Shown one piece after another: positions 24,878-33,435 of a stretch of 64,000 nucleotides of DNA (the stretch's first letter is position 1; every line of letters begins with the position of its first letter). The DNA lies in NCBI RefSeq assembly GCF_001422485.1, contig NZ_LMNF01000002.1, forward strand, positions 124,001 to 188,000, in the 5' to 3' direction. The notes beneath the pieces were generated by a model. That model saw only the letters and a list, made by a program, of their open reading frames with translations. It did no database searches and was not told the origin of the DNA. The position numbers were made by a program, and so were the translations under genes. The stretch is from Agreia sp. Leaf283 (GTDB taxonomy: Bacteria; Actinomycetota; Actinomycetes; Actinomycetales; Microbacteriaceae).

Positions 24878-25897
24878 TTATTCCGGCTCGGAGTCGTCGC
24901 CGGGTGCCGCCGGCGCGGTATCGCCGCTCGTCCTCGCGGTGGCCGTCGCGGTCGCCATCCGCACCCGCTTGCGCAGGCTCTTGGGACTGATTCCGCGTTC
25001 GCCGAGGGCGCCCGGGGTCCAGGCCTCGACGTCGTCGTCGGAGTATTCGGACTTGGATGCGCGTCGCTTCAGCTCCGGAAGCTCGGTGCCGGGCGCGAGC
25101 CGACGCGCGGTGACCAGGAAGCCCGTGTGGCCGATCATGCGGTGATCGGGCCGCACGGCGAGGCCTTCGACGTGCCATGAGCGGATCATCGTCTCCGACG
25201 GCTGGGGGTCGGTGAACGAGCCGGTGCTTCGAATGGTCTCGACCACGCGGGAGAGCTGCGTGACCGTCGCGACGTAGCAGAGCACGACGCCGCCGGGCTT
25301 CAGTGCGTCGGTGACGGCCGGGATGCACTCCCACGGGGCGAGCATGTCGAGGACGACCCGATCGACGGAGTGGTTCTCATGCTTCTCCGGCAGAGCCTCG
25401 CTCAGATCGCCGAGTGTGATGCTCCAGTTCTCTGGAGCCGAGCCGGAGAACGCGGTCACGTTCGCCATCGCGACATCGGCGAATTCCTCGCGCCGCTCGA
25501 ACGACGACAGCGTGCCCTCCGGCCCGATCGCGCGCAGCAGCCAGAGCGAGAGCGCACCGCTGCCCACGCCGGCCTCGACGACGGTGGCGCCCGGGAAGAT
25601 GTCGGCCTGGCCGAGGATCTGGGCCGCATCCTTCGGATAGATGATGGCGGCGCCGCGGGGCATCGACATAACGAAATCGGTGAGAAGCGGTCGGAGCACG
25701 AGGTACTCGACGCCCACCGTGTTCGCGACGACCGACCCGTCGGGCCGGCCGATGATCGCGTCGTGGTCGATGGCGCCGCGATGGGTGTGGAATTCCGCGC
25801 CCGCCGTCAGGGTGATGGAGTTCAGCTTGCCCTTGGGGCCGGTGAGCTGTACGCGCTCGCCGACGCGGAACGGTCCGGAGAAGGAGTTCATGGTCAC
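24878..25897 (-). CDS. trmI: tRNA (adenine-58-N1)-methyltransferase TrmI
   Basis: AdoMet-dependent methylase that makes m1A58 in the T-loop of tRNAs, working as a tetramer. The 339-residue protein shows the N-terminal FRVGERVQLTGPKGK domain, the IIYPKDAAQIL segment, the AdoMet motif VVEAGVGSGALSLWLL and DRVVLDMLAPWE. The C-terminal ~60 residues are a charged, low-complexity tail. The GTG at 25897 overlaps the HAD stop (GTGA) and has CGGAAG upstream. It corresponds to Rv2118c in M. tuberculosis. Confidence 0.93.
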   Translation of the reverse strand: MTMNSFSGPFRVGERVQLTGPKGKLNSITLTAGAEFHTHRGAIDHDAIIGRPDGSVVANTVGVEYLVLRPLLTDFVMSMPRGAAIIYPKDAAQILGQADIFPGATVVEAGVGSGALSLWLLRAIGPEGTLSSFERREEFADVAMANVTAFSGSAPENWSITLGDLSEALPEKHENHSVDRVVLDMLAPWECIPAVTDALKPGGVVLCYVATVTQLSRVVETIRSTGSFTDPQPSETMIRSWHVEGLAVRPDHRMIGHTGFLVTARRLAPGTELPELKRRASKSEYSDDDVEAWTPGALGERGISPKSLRKRVRMATATATARTSGDTAPAAPGDDSEPE

Positions 25898-26598
25898 TGG
25901 TGTCGACTTCCGGTCGTGGGATGGATGATGGGCGATCGACGGTGTTCGGCCAGCGCGACCGCGACGTCGTCGACGGTGCGGCCCTCGAGCGTGGCCCACA
26001 GCACACTGGCCGCGCTGTCATCGAGCGGGAGGATATGGGGAACGCCGATGGTGACCGCTCCTGAGGCCGCCGCGCTGGCGACGCCGGGGACGGAATCCTC
26101 GATGGCCACGCAGTCCTCGATCGGCACTCCGAGGAGACGGGCGGCCTCGAGGTACGCCTCGGGATGGGGCTTGCTGTTCTCGACACTGTCACCCGACACC
26201 ACGACGTCGAAGGCGTCGAACGGGATGAACGACCTGACGTGCTCCGCCATCACACCGAGCGACATGGTCACCAGGGCGCACGGCACATCGTGCTCGCGCA
26301 GGGCCGACAGCAGTTCACGGGCTCCGGGTCGCCAGGGCACCGAGATGCTGATGCGCGTCATGACCTCGGCCGTCAGGTGGTCGACGATCGCGTCGGCCGT
26401 CATGTCGACGCCGTGCCGCTGCAGGATCTGCGCCGAGCGCTCCAGGCCCGATCCCACGAGGGTCAGGGCGTCCTCGTGCGTCCACGTGCCGCCGAAGCGG
26501 GCGACGAGAGCGGTCTCCGAGTCCATCCAATAGGGCTCTGTATCGACGATGGTTCCGTCCATGTCCCAGAGAACGGCGGCGGGGAGGCGTGTCTTCAC
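25894..26598 (-). CDS. HAD-superfamily hydrolase
   Basis: A 234-residue haloacid dehalogenase-like phosphatase. The nucleophile motif is LWDMDGTIVDTEP; motif II is in ALVTMS and motif III/IV in SKPHPEAYLEAARLLGV and CVAIEDSVPGV. This is the phosphoglycolate phosphatase/beta-phosphoglucomutase-like subgroup, but the substrate is unknown. The GTG at 26598 lies 8 bases after a TAGACT box, so the message may be nearly leaderless. The gene overlaps trmI by 4 bp and is divergent from the PAC2 gene. Confidence 0.88.
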   Translation of the reverse strand: MKTRLPAAVLWDMDGTIVDTEPYWMDSETALVARFGGTWTHEDALTLVGSGLERSAQILQRHGVDMTADAIVDHLTAEVMTRISISVPWRPGARELLSALREHDVPCALVTMSLGVMAEHVRSFIPFDAFDVVVSGDSVENSKPHPEAYLEAARLLGVPIEDCVAIEDSVPGVASAAASGAVTIGVPHILPLDDSAASVLWATLEGRTVDDVAVALAEHRRSPIIHPTTGSRHQ

Positions 26599-26690
26599 GT
26601 CGAAGGAGTCTACGGGTCGCGGGCCCCGTCGGAATCGACGGCCTATCCTTGACAGACGATCACGCAACGACGAAAAGGGTTCTCGACACG

Positions 26691-27611
26691 GTGACACAGG
26701 GCAACGAATTCCTCAAAGGGCGACTTCTCGTCGTCGCATTCGAGGGCTGGAACGATGCAGGAGAGGCCGCGACGGGTGCGGTCCAGCTTCTGCGCGAACA
26801 GCTCGACGTCGTGACGCTCGCCGGCGTCGACGCCGAGGAGTACTTCGACTTCCAGTTCAACAGGCCGGTCGTGTCGCAAGACGATGAGGGCACCCGTGCC
26901 CTGATCTGGCCGAGTGCGACCCTCTACGGGCCGGCCAGCACCGACGTCGACAACATCCCCCTCGCCGCCGATGCCGAGCTCAGGGTCGGATCGGACAACA
27001 CGGGCAACGTCTTCCTGCTCGTGGGTGCGGAGCCGTCTCGCAACTGGAAGAAGTTCACGGTCGAGGTGCTAGACGCCGCGATGACGGCCGGGGTCTCCGG
27101 CATCGTCCTCCTCGGAGCGATGCTCGCCGATGTTCCGCACACGCGGCCGATCTCGATCACCGCGACGAGCGAGAACGCGTCTGTCCGCACCCAGCTCGGC
27201 ATCGAGAGGTCCACATACGAGGGGCCTGTCGGCATCCTGAGCGTGATCGCCGATGCCGCCGAAGCTCTCGGCATAGCGACGGTCTCCATCTGGGCATCCG
27301 TTCCGCACTATGTGCACAACGCGCCGTCGCCCAAGGCGACCCTGGCCCTGATCGACAAGCTCGAAGAACTGGTCGACGTGGTGATCCCCCGGGGCGACCT
27401 GGTCGACGAGGCCTCCGCCTGGGAGTCCGGCATCGACGCGCTCGCGGGCGAGGACGACGAGATGGCCTCGTACATCCAGCAGCTCGAGCAGGCCCGAGAC
27501 ACCGTCGACTCGCCCGAGGCGAGCGGAGAGGCCATCGCGCAGGAGTTCGAGAAGTACCTGCGCAAGCGTGGCGACGGCCGACCCGACGAACCCTGGCGCC
27601 CGAAGGACTAA
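26691..27611 (+). CDS. PAC2 family protein
   Basis: A 306-residue PAC2-domain protein ([19 protein letters not shown], then [15 protein letters not shown] and [20 protein letters not shown]). The eukaryotic and archaeal relatives are proteasome-assembly chaperones; the role of the actinobacterial ones is unknown. The GTG at 26691 has AAAAGGG upstream. The M. tuberculosis homologue Rv2125 is also near trmI and mshC, so this is conserved neighbourhood. It converges on mshC with a 4 bp overlap of stop codons. Confidence 0.88.
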   Translation: MTQGNEFLKGRLLVVAFEGWNDAGEAATGAVQLLREQLDVVTLAGVDAEEYFDFQFNRPVVSQDDEGTRALIWPSATLYGPASTDVDNIPLAADAELRVGSDNTGNVFLLVGAEPSRNWKKFTVEVLDAAMTAGVSGIVLLGAMLADVPHTRPISITATSENASVRTQLGIERSTYEGPVGILSVIADAAEALGIATVSIWASVPHYVHNAPSPKATLALIDKLEELVDVVIPRGDLVDEASAWESGIDALAGEDDEMASYIQQLEQARDTVDSPEASGEAIAQEFEKYLRKRGDGRPDEPWRPKD

Positions 27612-28882
27612 GGGGTCGGGCTCGTCAGATCGATGCCCAGCAGGGCGTCGATCGTCTGCGCGACGAGGCCGTTCGTCGCATGACCGCCGGCCGTCCAGCG
27701 GTCCATCGCAGCGAGGGCGGCCGGGGTGTCGAGGTCTGACGAGAGAACGGTGCGCAGCTCGTCGAGCAGGGCGACCTCGTCGCCGTGGGGTGCGGATGCC
27801 GTCGGTCGCGCCACGGCGTCGCGCCAGCGCTCGAGCCGGGCGACGGCCTCGGCCAGGCCCTGGTCCGTCCACTCCCAGTCGTCGCGGTAGTGGTGGGCGA
27901 GCACGGCGAGGCGCACCGCGGAGGGGTCGGCACCGGCTGCGCGCAGCGCCGAGACGAGCACGAGGTTGCCGAGCGACTTGCTCATCTTCTCGCCCTGGTA
28001 GGCCACCATTCCGGCGTGGGCGTGCACGTCTGCGAAGCGCTGACCGGTGAGTGCCGTGGCGTGGGCCGCCGAGAACTCGTGGTGCGGGAAGACGAGGTCG
28101 CTGCCACCCCCCTGCACGCAGAAGTGCGGGCCGAGAGCGTCGAGCGCGATCACCGAGCACTCGATGTGCCACCCGGGGCGACCCTCTCCGACGGGACTCG
28201 GCCAGGAGGGCTCGCCGAGGCGCGCCGCGCGCCAGAGCAGGGGGTCGAGACGATTGCGTTTTCCGGCCCTGTCGGGGTCTCCGCCGCGTTCCGCGAAGAA
28301 CTCGGCCATCGTGGCCGCATCGAGACGACTCTCGAGTCCGAGGTGCCACTCCGTGCGCTCCGCGGCCGCATCGATGTCGAAGTAGATGTCCCGGCTGCCG
28401 GCATCCCGGGCATCGGGCGTGTCGACCCCGTAGCCGAAGCCGGCCTCGACGAGCCGGCGCACGGCATCCGCTATCGGGGCGACGACCTCGGTGACGGCGA
28501 CGTAGTCGCGGGGCGGCAGGACGCGGAGCGCGGCCATGTCCGTGCGGAAGAGGTCGACCTGGGACTGAGCGAGCTCACGCCAGTCCACGCCGGTCGCGGT
28601 CGCCCGCTCGAGCAGCGGGTCGTCGACGTCGGTGATGTTCTGCACGTAGTCGACGTCGAGACCCGCGTCGATCCAGAGTCGCTGAAGGCCGTCGAACGCC
28701 AGGTAGGTCGACGCGTGGCCGAGGTGCGTGGCGTCGTAGGGGGTGATGCCGCACACGTAGAGACCGACGCGGCCGTCGACTCCCGCCGCCTCGACGAGCG
28801 ATCCCGTCGAGTCGTCGAAGACCCGGGGAACGGGACCCCGTCCGGGAAGTGGGGGGACGACGGGCCTGCTCCAGGAATGCAC
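27608..28882 (-). CDS. mshC: Mycothiol ligase MshC (Cys:GlcN-Ins ligase)
   Basis: ATP-dependent ligase that joins L-cysteine to GlcN-Ins in mycothiol synthesis. The 424-residue protein is a paralogue of cysteinyl-tRNA synthetase, with the HIGH-type THLGHAST near residue 55 and the KMSKS loop in [12 protein letters not shown]. It lacks the tRNA-binding tail of CysS, and the [10 protein letters not shown] opening is MshC-like. The GTG start lies 6 bases after a TAGTCT box, so the mRNA is predicted leaderless. It shows that the organism uses mycothiol. Confidence 0.94.
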   Translation of the reverse strand: MHSWSRPVVPPLPGRGPVPRVFDDSTGSLVEAAGVDGRVGLYVCGITPYDATHLGHASTYLAFDGLQRLWIDAGLDVDYVQNITDVDDPLLERATATGVDWRELAQSQVDLFRTDMAALRVLPPRDYVAVTEVVAPIADAVRRLVEAGFGYGVDTPDARDAGSRDIYFDIDAAAERTEWHLGLESRLDAATMAEFFAERGGDPDRAGKRNRLDPLLWRAARLGEPSWPSPVGEGRPGWHIECSVIALDALGPHFCVQGGGSDLVFPHHEFSAAHATALTGQRFADVHAHAGMVAYQGEKMSKSLGNLVLVSALRAAGADPSAVRLAVLAHHYRDDWEWTDQGLAEAVARLERWRDAVARPTASAPHGDEVALLDELRTVLSSDLDTPAALAAMDRWTAGGHATNGLVAQTIDALLGIDLTSPTP

Positions 28883-28888
28883 TGGAAA

Positions 28889-28894
28889 AGACTA
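28889..28894 (-). promoter_or_regulatory. Leaderless -10 for mshC
   Basis: TAGTCT, then TTTCCA, then the mshC GTG on the minus strand: 6-base spacing to the start codon and no Shine-Dalgarno sequence. Confidence 0.55.
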
Positions 28895-28908
28895 CCGTCG
28901 CGCGGGGG

Positions 28909-29763
28909 TCAGGCCTGCATCGCTCCGGTGCCGAGCAGCACGATGAGGATCACGCCGAGCGCGATGCGGTAGACGACGAAGGGAAGGAAGCTGCGCCTCG
29001 AGATGTAGCTCATGAAGAAGGCGATGACGACGAGGCCCACGACGAAGGCGATGATGGTGGCCACCAGGGTCTCGAGCGGGCCGAAGACCTCGGGCGTGCA
29101 CGTGGCGGTGGCGACGGTGCAGGTCTCTTTGACCGATTTGTAGACCTGGTAGAGACCGCTGCCGAAGACGGCCGGGATGGCGAGCAGGAAGGAGTAGCGG
29201 GCGGCGGCGGCTCGCTCGTATCCCATGAACAGTCCGGCCGTGATCGTGCCGCCGGAGCGGGAGACCCCGGGGATCAGGGCGAGGGCCTGGGCGAACCCGA
29301 AGACGGTGGCGTGCGGCACGGTCAGCTGGTCGAGGCGCCTCTTCTTCGCTCCCACGTAGTCGGCGACTCCCAGCAGGATTCCGAAGACGATGAGCGTGCC
29401 CGCCACGATCCAGAGGGAGCGCAGGGTGCTCTCGATCGCGTCCTGGAAGATCAGGCCGAGCACGACGATCGGCACGCTGCCGAGAATGATGAACCAGCCG
29501 AGCTTCGCGTCGGGATCGGAACGCGGAACCCGGCCGATGATCGAGCGGAACCACGTGGAGACGATGCGCGAGATGTCGCGCCAGAAGTAGATGACGACGG
29601 CCGTCTCTGTTCCGAGCTGCGTAATCGCCGTGAAGGCGGCGCCCGGGTCGTCGCCCGTGCCCAGGAGGCGGCCGACGATGAGCAGATGTGCACTCGACGA
29701 GATCGGCAGGAACTCGGTGAGTCCCTGAACGAGGCCGAGGATGACGGCGTTGAGGAAGTCCAC
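28909..29763 (-). CDS. uppP: Undecaprenyl-diphosphatase UppP (BacA)
   Basis: Membrane phosphatase that recycles undecaprenyl diphosphate to the monophosphate carrier for cell-wall synthesis. The 284-residue protein has about eight helices, the catalytic [17 protein letters not shown] near the N-terminus and the [10 protein letters not shown] motif near residue 160. The GTG start has GGAGAG upstream. It lies 27 bp upstream of mshC on the same strand; in M. tuberculosis the order mshC...uppP (Rv2130c, Rv2136c) is similar. Confidence 0.95.
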   Translation of the reverse strand: MDFLNAVILGLVQGLTEFLPISSSAHLLIVGRLLGTGDDPGAAFTAITQLGTETAVVIYFWRDISRIVSTWFRSIIGRVPRSDPDAKLGWFIILGSVPIVVLGLIFQDAIESTLRSLWIVAGTLIVFGILLGVADYVGAKKRRLDQLTVPHATVFGFAQALALIPGVSRSGGTITAGLFMGYERAAAARYSFLLAIPAVFGSGLYQVYKSVKETCTVATATCTPEVFGPLETLVATIIAFVVGLVVIAFFMSYISRRSFLPFVVYRIALGVILIVLLGTGAMQA

Positions 29764-29821
29764 GAACTCTCCAAAGGAAATGATGCGACGTAGTCGGTCG
29801 GGCGTGCGGTGGTGCGGCCGG

Positions 29822-31147
29822 TCAGTAGCGGAGCAGGAGGTCGGTCAGAACCTTTCTGCCAAACACTAACGCGTCGAGGGGAACCCTCTCGTCGACGCCG
29901 TGGAACAGGGCGGGGAAATCGAGGGTCGGCGGCAGCTGGAGGGGCGCGAAGCCGTAGCCTTTGATGCCGATCGTGCTGAGGGCCTTGTTGTCGGTTCCCG
30001 CCGAGAGCAGGTATGGAAGCACCTGCGCCTCGGGGTCGAACTCGTGGAGACTCGCGATCATCTGGTCGACGAGAGGCCCCGAGAAGTCGGTCTCGAGGCC
30101 GATGTCCTGATGCGAGATCTCGACGTCGACACCCGGACCGGCAAGCTCCCGGATGCGTGCGATGACCTCGTCCTCCTGGCCCGGCAGCACGCGGATGTCG
30201 AGAAGGGCCTCCGCGCGATCGGGGATGACGTTGTGCTTGTATCCGGCGGTGAGCCCTGTGGGGTTCGCCGTGTTGCGCAGCGAGGCGGAGATGAATCGGG
30301 ATGCCGTGCCGGTCGCGATGGCGAGTTCGTCCGGGGTCGTTCGCTGCGGGTCCTTGCCGAGGATCGCGGCGACGCGACCGAGGAGCTCGGTGGTGGTCTT
30401 GGTGAGGTGCACCGGCCATTCCTGGCTCCCGACCCGGGCGACCGCACCGGCGAGCCGGGTGATGGCGTTGTCGGAGTTGATCTGCGATCCGTGCCCGGCT
30501 GTTCCACGCGCGACCAGCCTGGCCCAGATCAGGGCCTTCTCGCCGGTCTGCACGAGGTAGGCCCGGGTGCCGTCGAGATCGATCGAGTACCCGCCGACCT
30601 CGCTGATCGCCTCCGTCGCGCCGGCGAAGAGATCCGGGCGGTTCTTCACGAGGTAGTGCGACCCGAGGACTCCCCCGGCCTCCTCGTCGGCGAAGAACGC
30701 GATCACGAGGTCGCGGGCCGGCTTGCGCCCCGACGACAGGATGTCGTCGAGCGAGGTCAGGATCATCGCATCCATGTTCTTCATGTCGACCGCGCCGCGG
30801 CCCCAGAGCATGCCGTTCTTGATCTCCCCGCCGAACGGGTCGACCGACCAGTCGTCGGCGATCGCCGGCACCACATCGGTGTGTCCGTGCACGACGAGGG
30901 CGCCGCGGCTCGGATCCTCCCCCGCCACGCGGGCGACGACGCTCGTGCGTCCGGGTTCGGAGTCGATGAGTTCCGGCACGAGGCCGAGGCGTTCGAGGTG
31001 CGCGGCGACGTACTCGGCCGCATCGGTTTCGCCGTTGGACCTGCCCTCACCGAAGTTGGACGTGTCGAACCGGATCAGGTCGCGGGCGATCACGGCGGTG
31101 GCATCGAGACCGGGCTCGGGGCCGGGGTTCGCAGGCGTCGAAGTCAT
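29822..31147 (-). CDS. M20 family metallopeptidase (dipeptidase/deacylase)
   Basis: A 441-residue zinc-dependent M20 hydrolase. Metal ligands are visible in [10 protein letters not shown] and GRGAVDMKN, the catalytic Glu-Glu in FFADEEAGG, and a later His ligand in the C-terminal [11 protein letters not shown]. The substrate (dipeptide, N-acyl amino acid or similar) cannot be told from the sequence. The ATG at 31147 is used. It is upstream of uppP on the same strand and corresponds in position to Rv2141c of M. tuberculosis. Confidence 0.9.
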   Translation of the reverse strand: MTSTPANPGPEPGLDATAVIARDLIRFDTSNFGEGRSNGETDAAEYVAAHLERLGLVPELIDSEPGRTSVVARVAGEDPSRGALVVHGHTDVVPAIADDWSVDPFGGEIKNGMLWGRGAVDMKNMDAMILTSLDDILSSGRKPARDLVIAFFADEEAGGVLGSHYLVKNRPDLFAGATEAISEVGGYSIDLDGTRAYLVQTGEKALIWARLVARGTAGHGSQINSDNAITRLAGAVARVGSQEWPVHLTKTTTELLGRVAAILGKDPQRTTPDELAIATGTASRFISASLRNTANPTGLTAGYKHNVIPDRAEALLDIRVLPGQEDEVIARIRELAGPGVDVEISHQDIGLETDFSGPLVDQMIASLHEFDPEAQVLPYLLSAGTDNKALSTIGIKGYGFAPLQLPPTLDFPALFHGVDERVPLDALVFGRKVLTDLLLRY

Positions 31148-31254
31148 GGCATCACGGTACCGCAGGGCCTGCCCGCACCCGTGGCGTCGAGAGGGTTTCA
31201 AACCGTGCTATCGTCTTACCTTGGTTGCACCGGGAACGGAAAGCAGCTCATCCA

Positions 31255-31339
31255 GTCCGGATGGCGGAAATGGCAGACGCGCTAGCTTGAGGTGCTAGTG
31301 CCCGTATAGGGCGTGGGGGTTCAAGTCCCCCTTCGGACA
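31255..31339 (+). tRNA. tRNA-Leu (anticodon GAG)
   Basis: An 85-base type II tRNA with a long variable arm. The acceptor stem pairs GTCCGGA with TTCGGAC, the anticodon stem CTAGC/GCTAG encloses the loop TTGAGGT (anticodon GAG, reading CUC and CUU), and the T arm is GGGGG-TTCAAGT-CCCCC. The discriminator base is A; CCA is not encoded. A TATCGT -10-like box lies at 31209-31214. Confidence 0.96.
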
Positions 31340-31350
31340 CAGACTGAAAA

Positions 31351-31395
31351 TTACCCCCGACCTCTCGTTTCACACGAGATGTCGGGGGTTTTTCG
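31351..31395 (+). terminator. Intrinsic terminator after tRNA-Leu
   Basis: ACCCCCGAC (31353-31361) pairs with GTCGGGGGT (31381-31389), an inner CTCGT/ACGAG extends the hairpin, and a TTTTT run follows. Confidence 0.9.
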
Positions 31396-31454
31396 TTGCC
31401 GCCGATCGGCCACGGTGCGCTCATATGACGGAGTGTGACCAAGGCGTGATCATA

Positions 31455-31484
31455 TTGGTCGCCCGTCGAGGCCGAGAGCATAGT
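31455..31484 (+). promoter_or_regulatory. Candidate cspA promoter with long leader
   Basis: TTGGTC (31455-31460), an 18-base spacer, then CATAGT (31479-31484). A start near 31491 would leave a 5' untranslated leader of about 145 bases before cspA, as is common for cold-shock genes. Confidence 0.4.
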
Positions 31485-31637
31485 AGGCTGTTCGTAGAAG
31501 TTGATGTGCCTCGCACGTCCGGGGTGCCTGCGGTGCCCTGCCCGACACTGTTCGGGCCCAATCCTGGGAGACGACGAACACCCCGACGAGTGGCCCCGAC
31601 AATCGGGACCGAATTATCACTCCAGGAGGAGTTTGCA

Positions 31638-31841
31638 ATGGCTACAGGCACAGTGAAATGGTTCAACGCTGAAAAGGGATTCGGCTTCATCGCCCCCGAA
31701 GACGGCAGCCCCGACGTGTTCGCGCACTACTCGGCTATCGCCTCCAGCGGATACCGCTCGCTCGACGAGAACCAGAAGGTCGAATTCGACGTCGCACAGG
31801 GCCCCAAGGGTCCCCAGGCTGAGAACATCCGCCCCCTCTAA
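31638..31841 (+). CDS. cspA: Cold shock protein, CspA family
   Basis: A 67-residue single cold-shock domain that binds single-stranded RNA and DNA as a chaperone. RNA-binding motifs KGFGFI (RNP1) and VFAHY (RNP2) are both present, and the length is standard. The ribosome site AGGAGG lies 8 bases before the ATG, one of the strongest in the window, in keeping with high expression. The gene is monocistronic between two terminators. Confidence 0.97.
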   Translation: MATGTVKWFNAEKGFGFIAPEDGSPDVFAHYSAIASSGYRSLDENQKVEFDVAQGPKGPQAENIRPL

Positions 31842-31904
31842 GTCTTTCCTCGGTCGGTCTCAGATCCGCGAGAGCGGCGTCTGATTCCCATTGACGCGAA
31901 GCTT

Positions 31905-31950
31905 AAAAACGAAGGCCCTTCACCCATCCGGGTGGGGGGCCTTCGTCGTT
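31905..31950 (+). terminator. Intrinsic terminator after cspA
   Basis: ACGAAGGCCC (31909-31918) pairs with GGGCCTTCGT (31937-31946), with an inner CCC/GGG; the flanks are A-rich on the left and CGTT on the right. Confidence 0.8.
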
Positions 31951-32032
31951 GCCAAACAGAATCAGCGACACGCCGCCTCGCCTGGCCTGATTCGATTATG
32001 GAGCGTGTATAGAACCGCACCTCATTCGTTGC

Positions 32033-32038
32033 TAGTGT
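32033..32038 (+). promoter_or_regulatory. Candidate extended -10 of the NlpC/P60 gene
   Basis: TGC-TAGTGT: a TANNNT hexamer with an upstream TG. A start near 32045 would give a leader of about 60 bases containing GTGAC-GAAT-GTGAC (32056-32069). No clear -35 and no recognised riboswitch is seen. Confidence 0.35.
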
Positions 32039-32107
32039 GAACGATGTTGTTTCTGTGACGAATGTGACTCACCTTTCGTCGCGATCTTTGGGGAAAACGG
32101 GGAATTC

Positions 32108-33424
32108 ATGCTCGACAGCACCATCGCCTCGAACGAAAGGCCGTCGCGGCGGCGCTCATCGTGGCGGAGCGCCCTTGCGACGACGGCCGTGATCGGACTG
32201 CTGGCGGTCGGCGCCGTCTCGTCGGCACCCGTGGCAGCCGACAACTACCCCTCCTGGGACGATGTCGTCGCAGCCCGCGCGTCCGAGGCCGGCAAGGAAG
32301 CCGAAATCGCGCGCATCACCGGCCTTATCGACGGTCTGCAGACCCAGGTCGCCGAGGCCCAGACGGCTGCGAGTTCGCGTTGGCAGGAGAACCAGACTGC
32401 CCAGACCGCCTACAACGCGGCATCCCTCAAGGCCGAGCAATTGTCTGCGCAGGCGAAGGCGGCCCACACGAAGGCCGACGATTCACGTACCCAGGCCGCG
32501 ATCCTCGCCGCCCAGTTCGCCCGCTCGGGCGGCAACGATCTGTCGTCTCGCCTGTTCGTCGATTCAGACAAGGCCGACAGCCTCCTCTACCAGCTCGGAG
32601 CCATGTCGAAGCTCAGCGAGTCCACGACGGGCATCTACCAGCAGGCCGAGATCGACCAGAACGCGGCGACCTCGCTCAGCGACCAGGCCGACGTCGCCCG
32701 CGATGCCCTCGGTTCCCTCGCCGCTTCGGCGCAGAGTGCTCTCGACGACGCCGTCACCGCCCAGCAGGCCGTCGGCGCCGCACTTCTCGAGCAGCAGGAT
32801 CACGAGGCCGAACTGACGGTGCAGCTGCAGGCGCTCACGTCGGATGTCGCGCTCACCGAGGAGCAGTACCAGGCGGGCGTGCAGGCTGCCGCGCAGGCCA
32901 AGCAGGCCGCCGATGAGGCGGCGGCGAAGGCGGCCGCAGACGCGGAGACTGCGGCTCCTGCTCCCGACGCTCCCTCTTCCGGAGGCGGATCCTCCGGCGA
33001 CGAGTCCTCCGGCGGCAGCGCTCCTAGCGCTCCTGCTCCCAGCGCACCTGTACCTTCGGCCCCCGTGGTCAATCCTCCCCAGAGCTACAACGGCGACGCG
33101 GTCGTCGCCTACGCCGAGCAGTTCGTCGGAGTCGTGCCCTACGGCTGGGGTGCTGACCCCAGCGACAGCTTCGGATGCGACGGGCTGACCCAGTACGTCT
33201 ACAAGCAGTTCGGCATCAACCTGCCGCGTTACGTTCCCACCCAGGCCGCCCAGGGCATCCGCATCTCGTCGGCCGATGCCCGCGCCGGAGACGCGGTGGT
33301 CTGGAGCGGTCACATCGGCATCTACGACGGTCACGGCGGCGTCATCCACTCCCCCGACTGGGGTCGCTACGTGACGCACGCCAGTTCGCTGTGGGGAAGC
33401 TACTACTTCGTTCGCTTCCTGTAG
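32108..33424 (+). CDS. Secreted NlpC/P60 peptidoglycan endopeptidase
   Basis: A 438-residue exported protein resembling RipA-type cell-wall hydrolases. It has a signal peptide (ALATTAVIGLLAVGAVSSAPVA, cleavage near residue 43), a long Ala/Gln-rich coiled coil (about 50-280), a Ser/Pro/Gly linker, then an NlpC/P60 domain. The active-site Cys is in FGCDGLTQYV and the His in GHIGIYDG. The usual DCSG around the Cys reads GCDG, an uncommon variant, but Cys and His are retained. It probably cleaves stem-peptide cross-links at division. Confidence 0.92.
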   Translation: MLDSTIASNERPSRRRSSWRSALATTAVIGLLAVGAVSSAPVAADNYPSWDDVVAARASEAGKEAEIARITGLIDGLQTQVAEAQTAASSRWQENQTAQTAYNAASLKAEQLSAQAKAAHTKADDSRTQAAILAAQFARSGGNDLSSRLFVDSDKADSLLYQLGAMSKLSESTTGIYQQAEIDQNAATSLSDQADVARDALGSLAASAQSALDDAVTAQQAVGAALLEQQDHEAELTVQLQALTSDVALTEEQYQAGVQAAAQAKQAADEAAAKAAADAETAAPAPDAPSSGGGSSGDESSGGSAPSAPAPSAPVPSAPVVNPPQSYNGDAVVAYAEQFVGVVPYGWGADPSDSFGCDGLTQYVYKQFGINLPRYVPTQAAQGIRISSADARAGDAVVWSGHIGIYDGHGGVIHSPDWGRYVTHASSLWGSYYFVRFL

Positions 33425-33435
33425 GCCAGCACGCG

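Noticed and set aside
27568-28050. Plus-strand ORF antisense to mshC
   Set aside because: Arg-rich shadow frame without a ribosome site or motif; mshC on the other strand is certain.
31953-32107. c-di-AMP (ydaO-type) riboswitch upstream of the NlpC/P60 gene
   Set aside because: Such switches often precede actinobacterial wall hydrolases, but the 155 bp here show none of the conserved core I can recognise.
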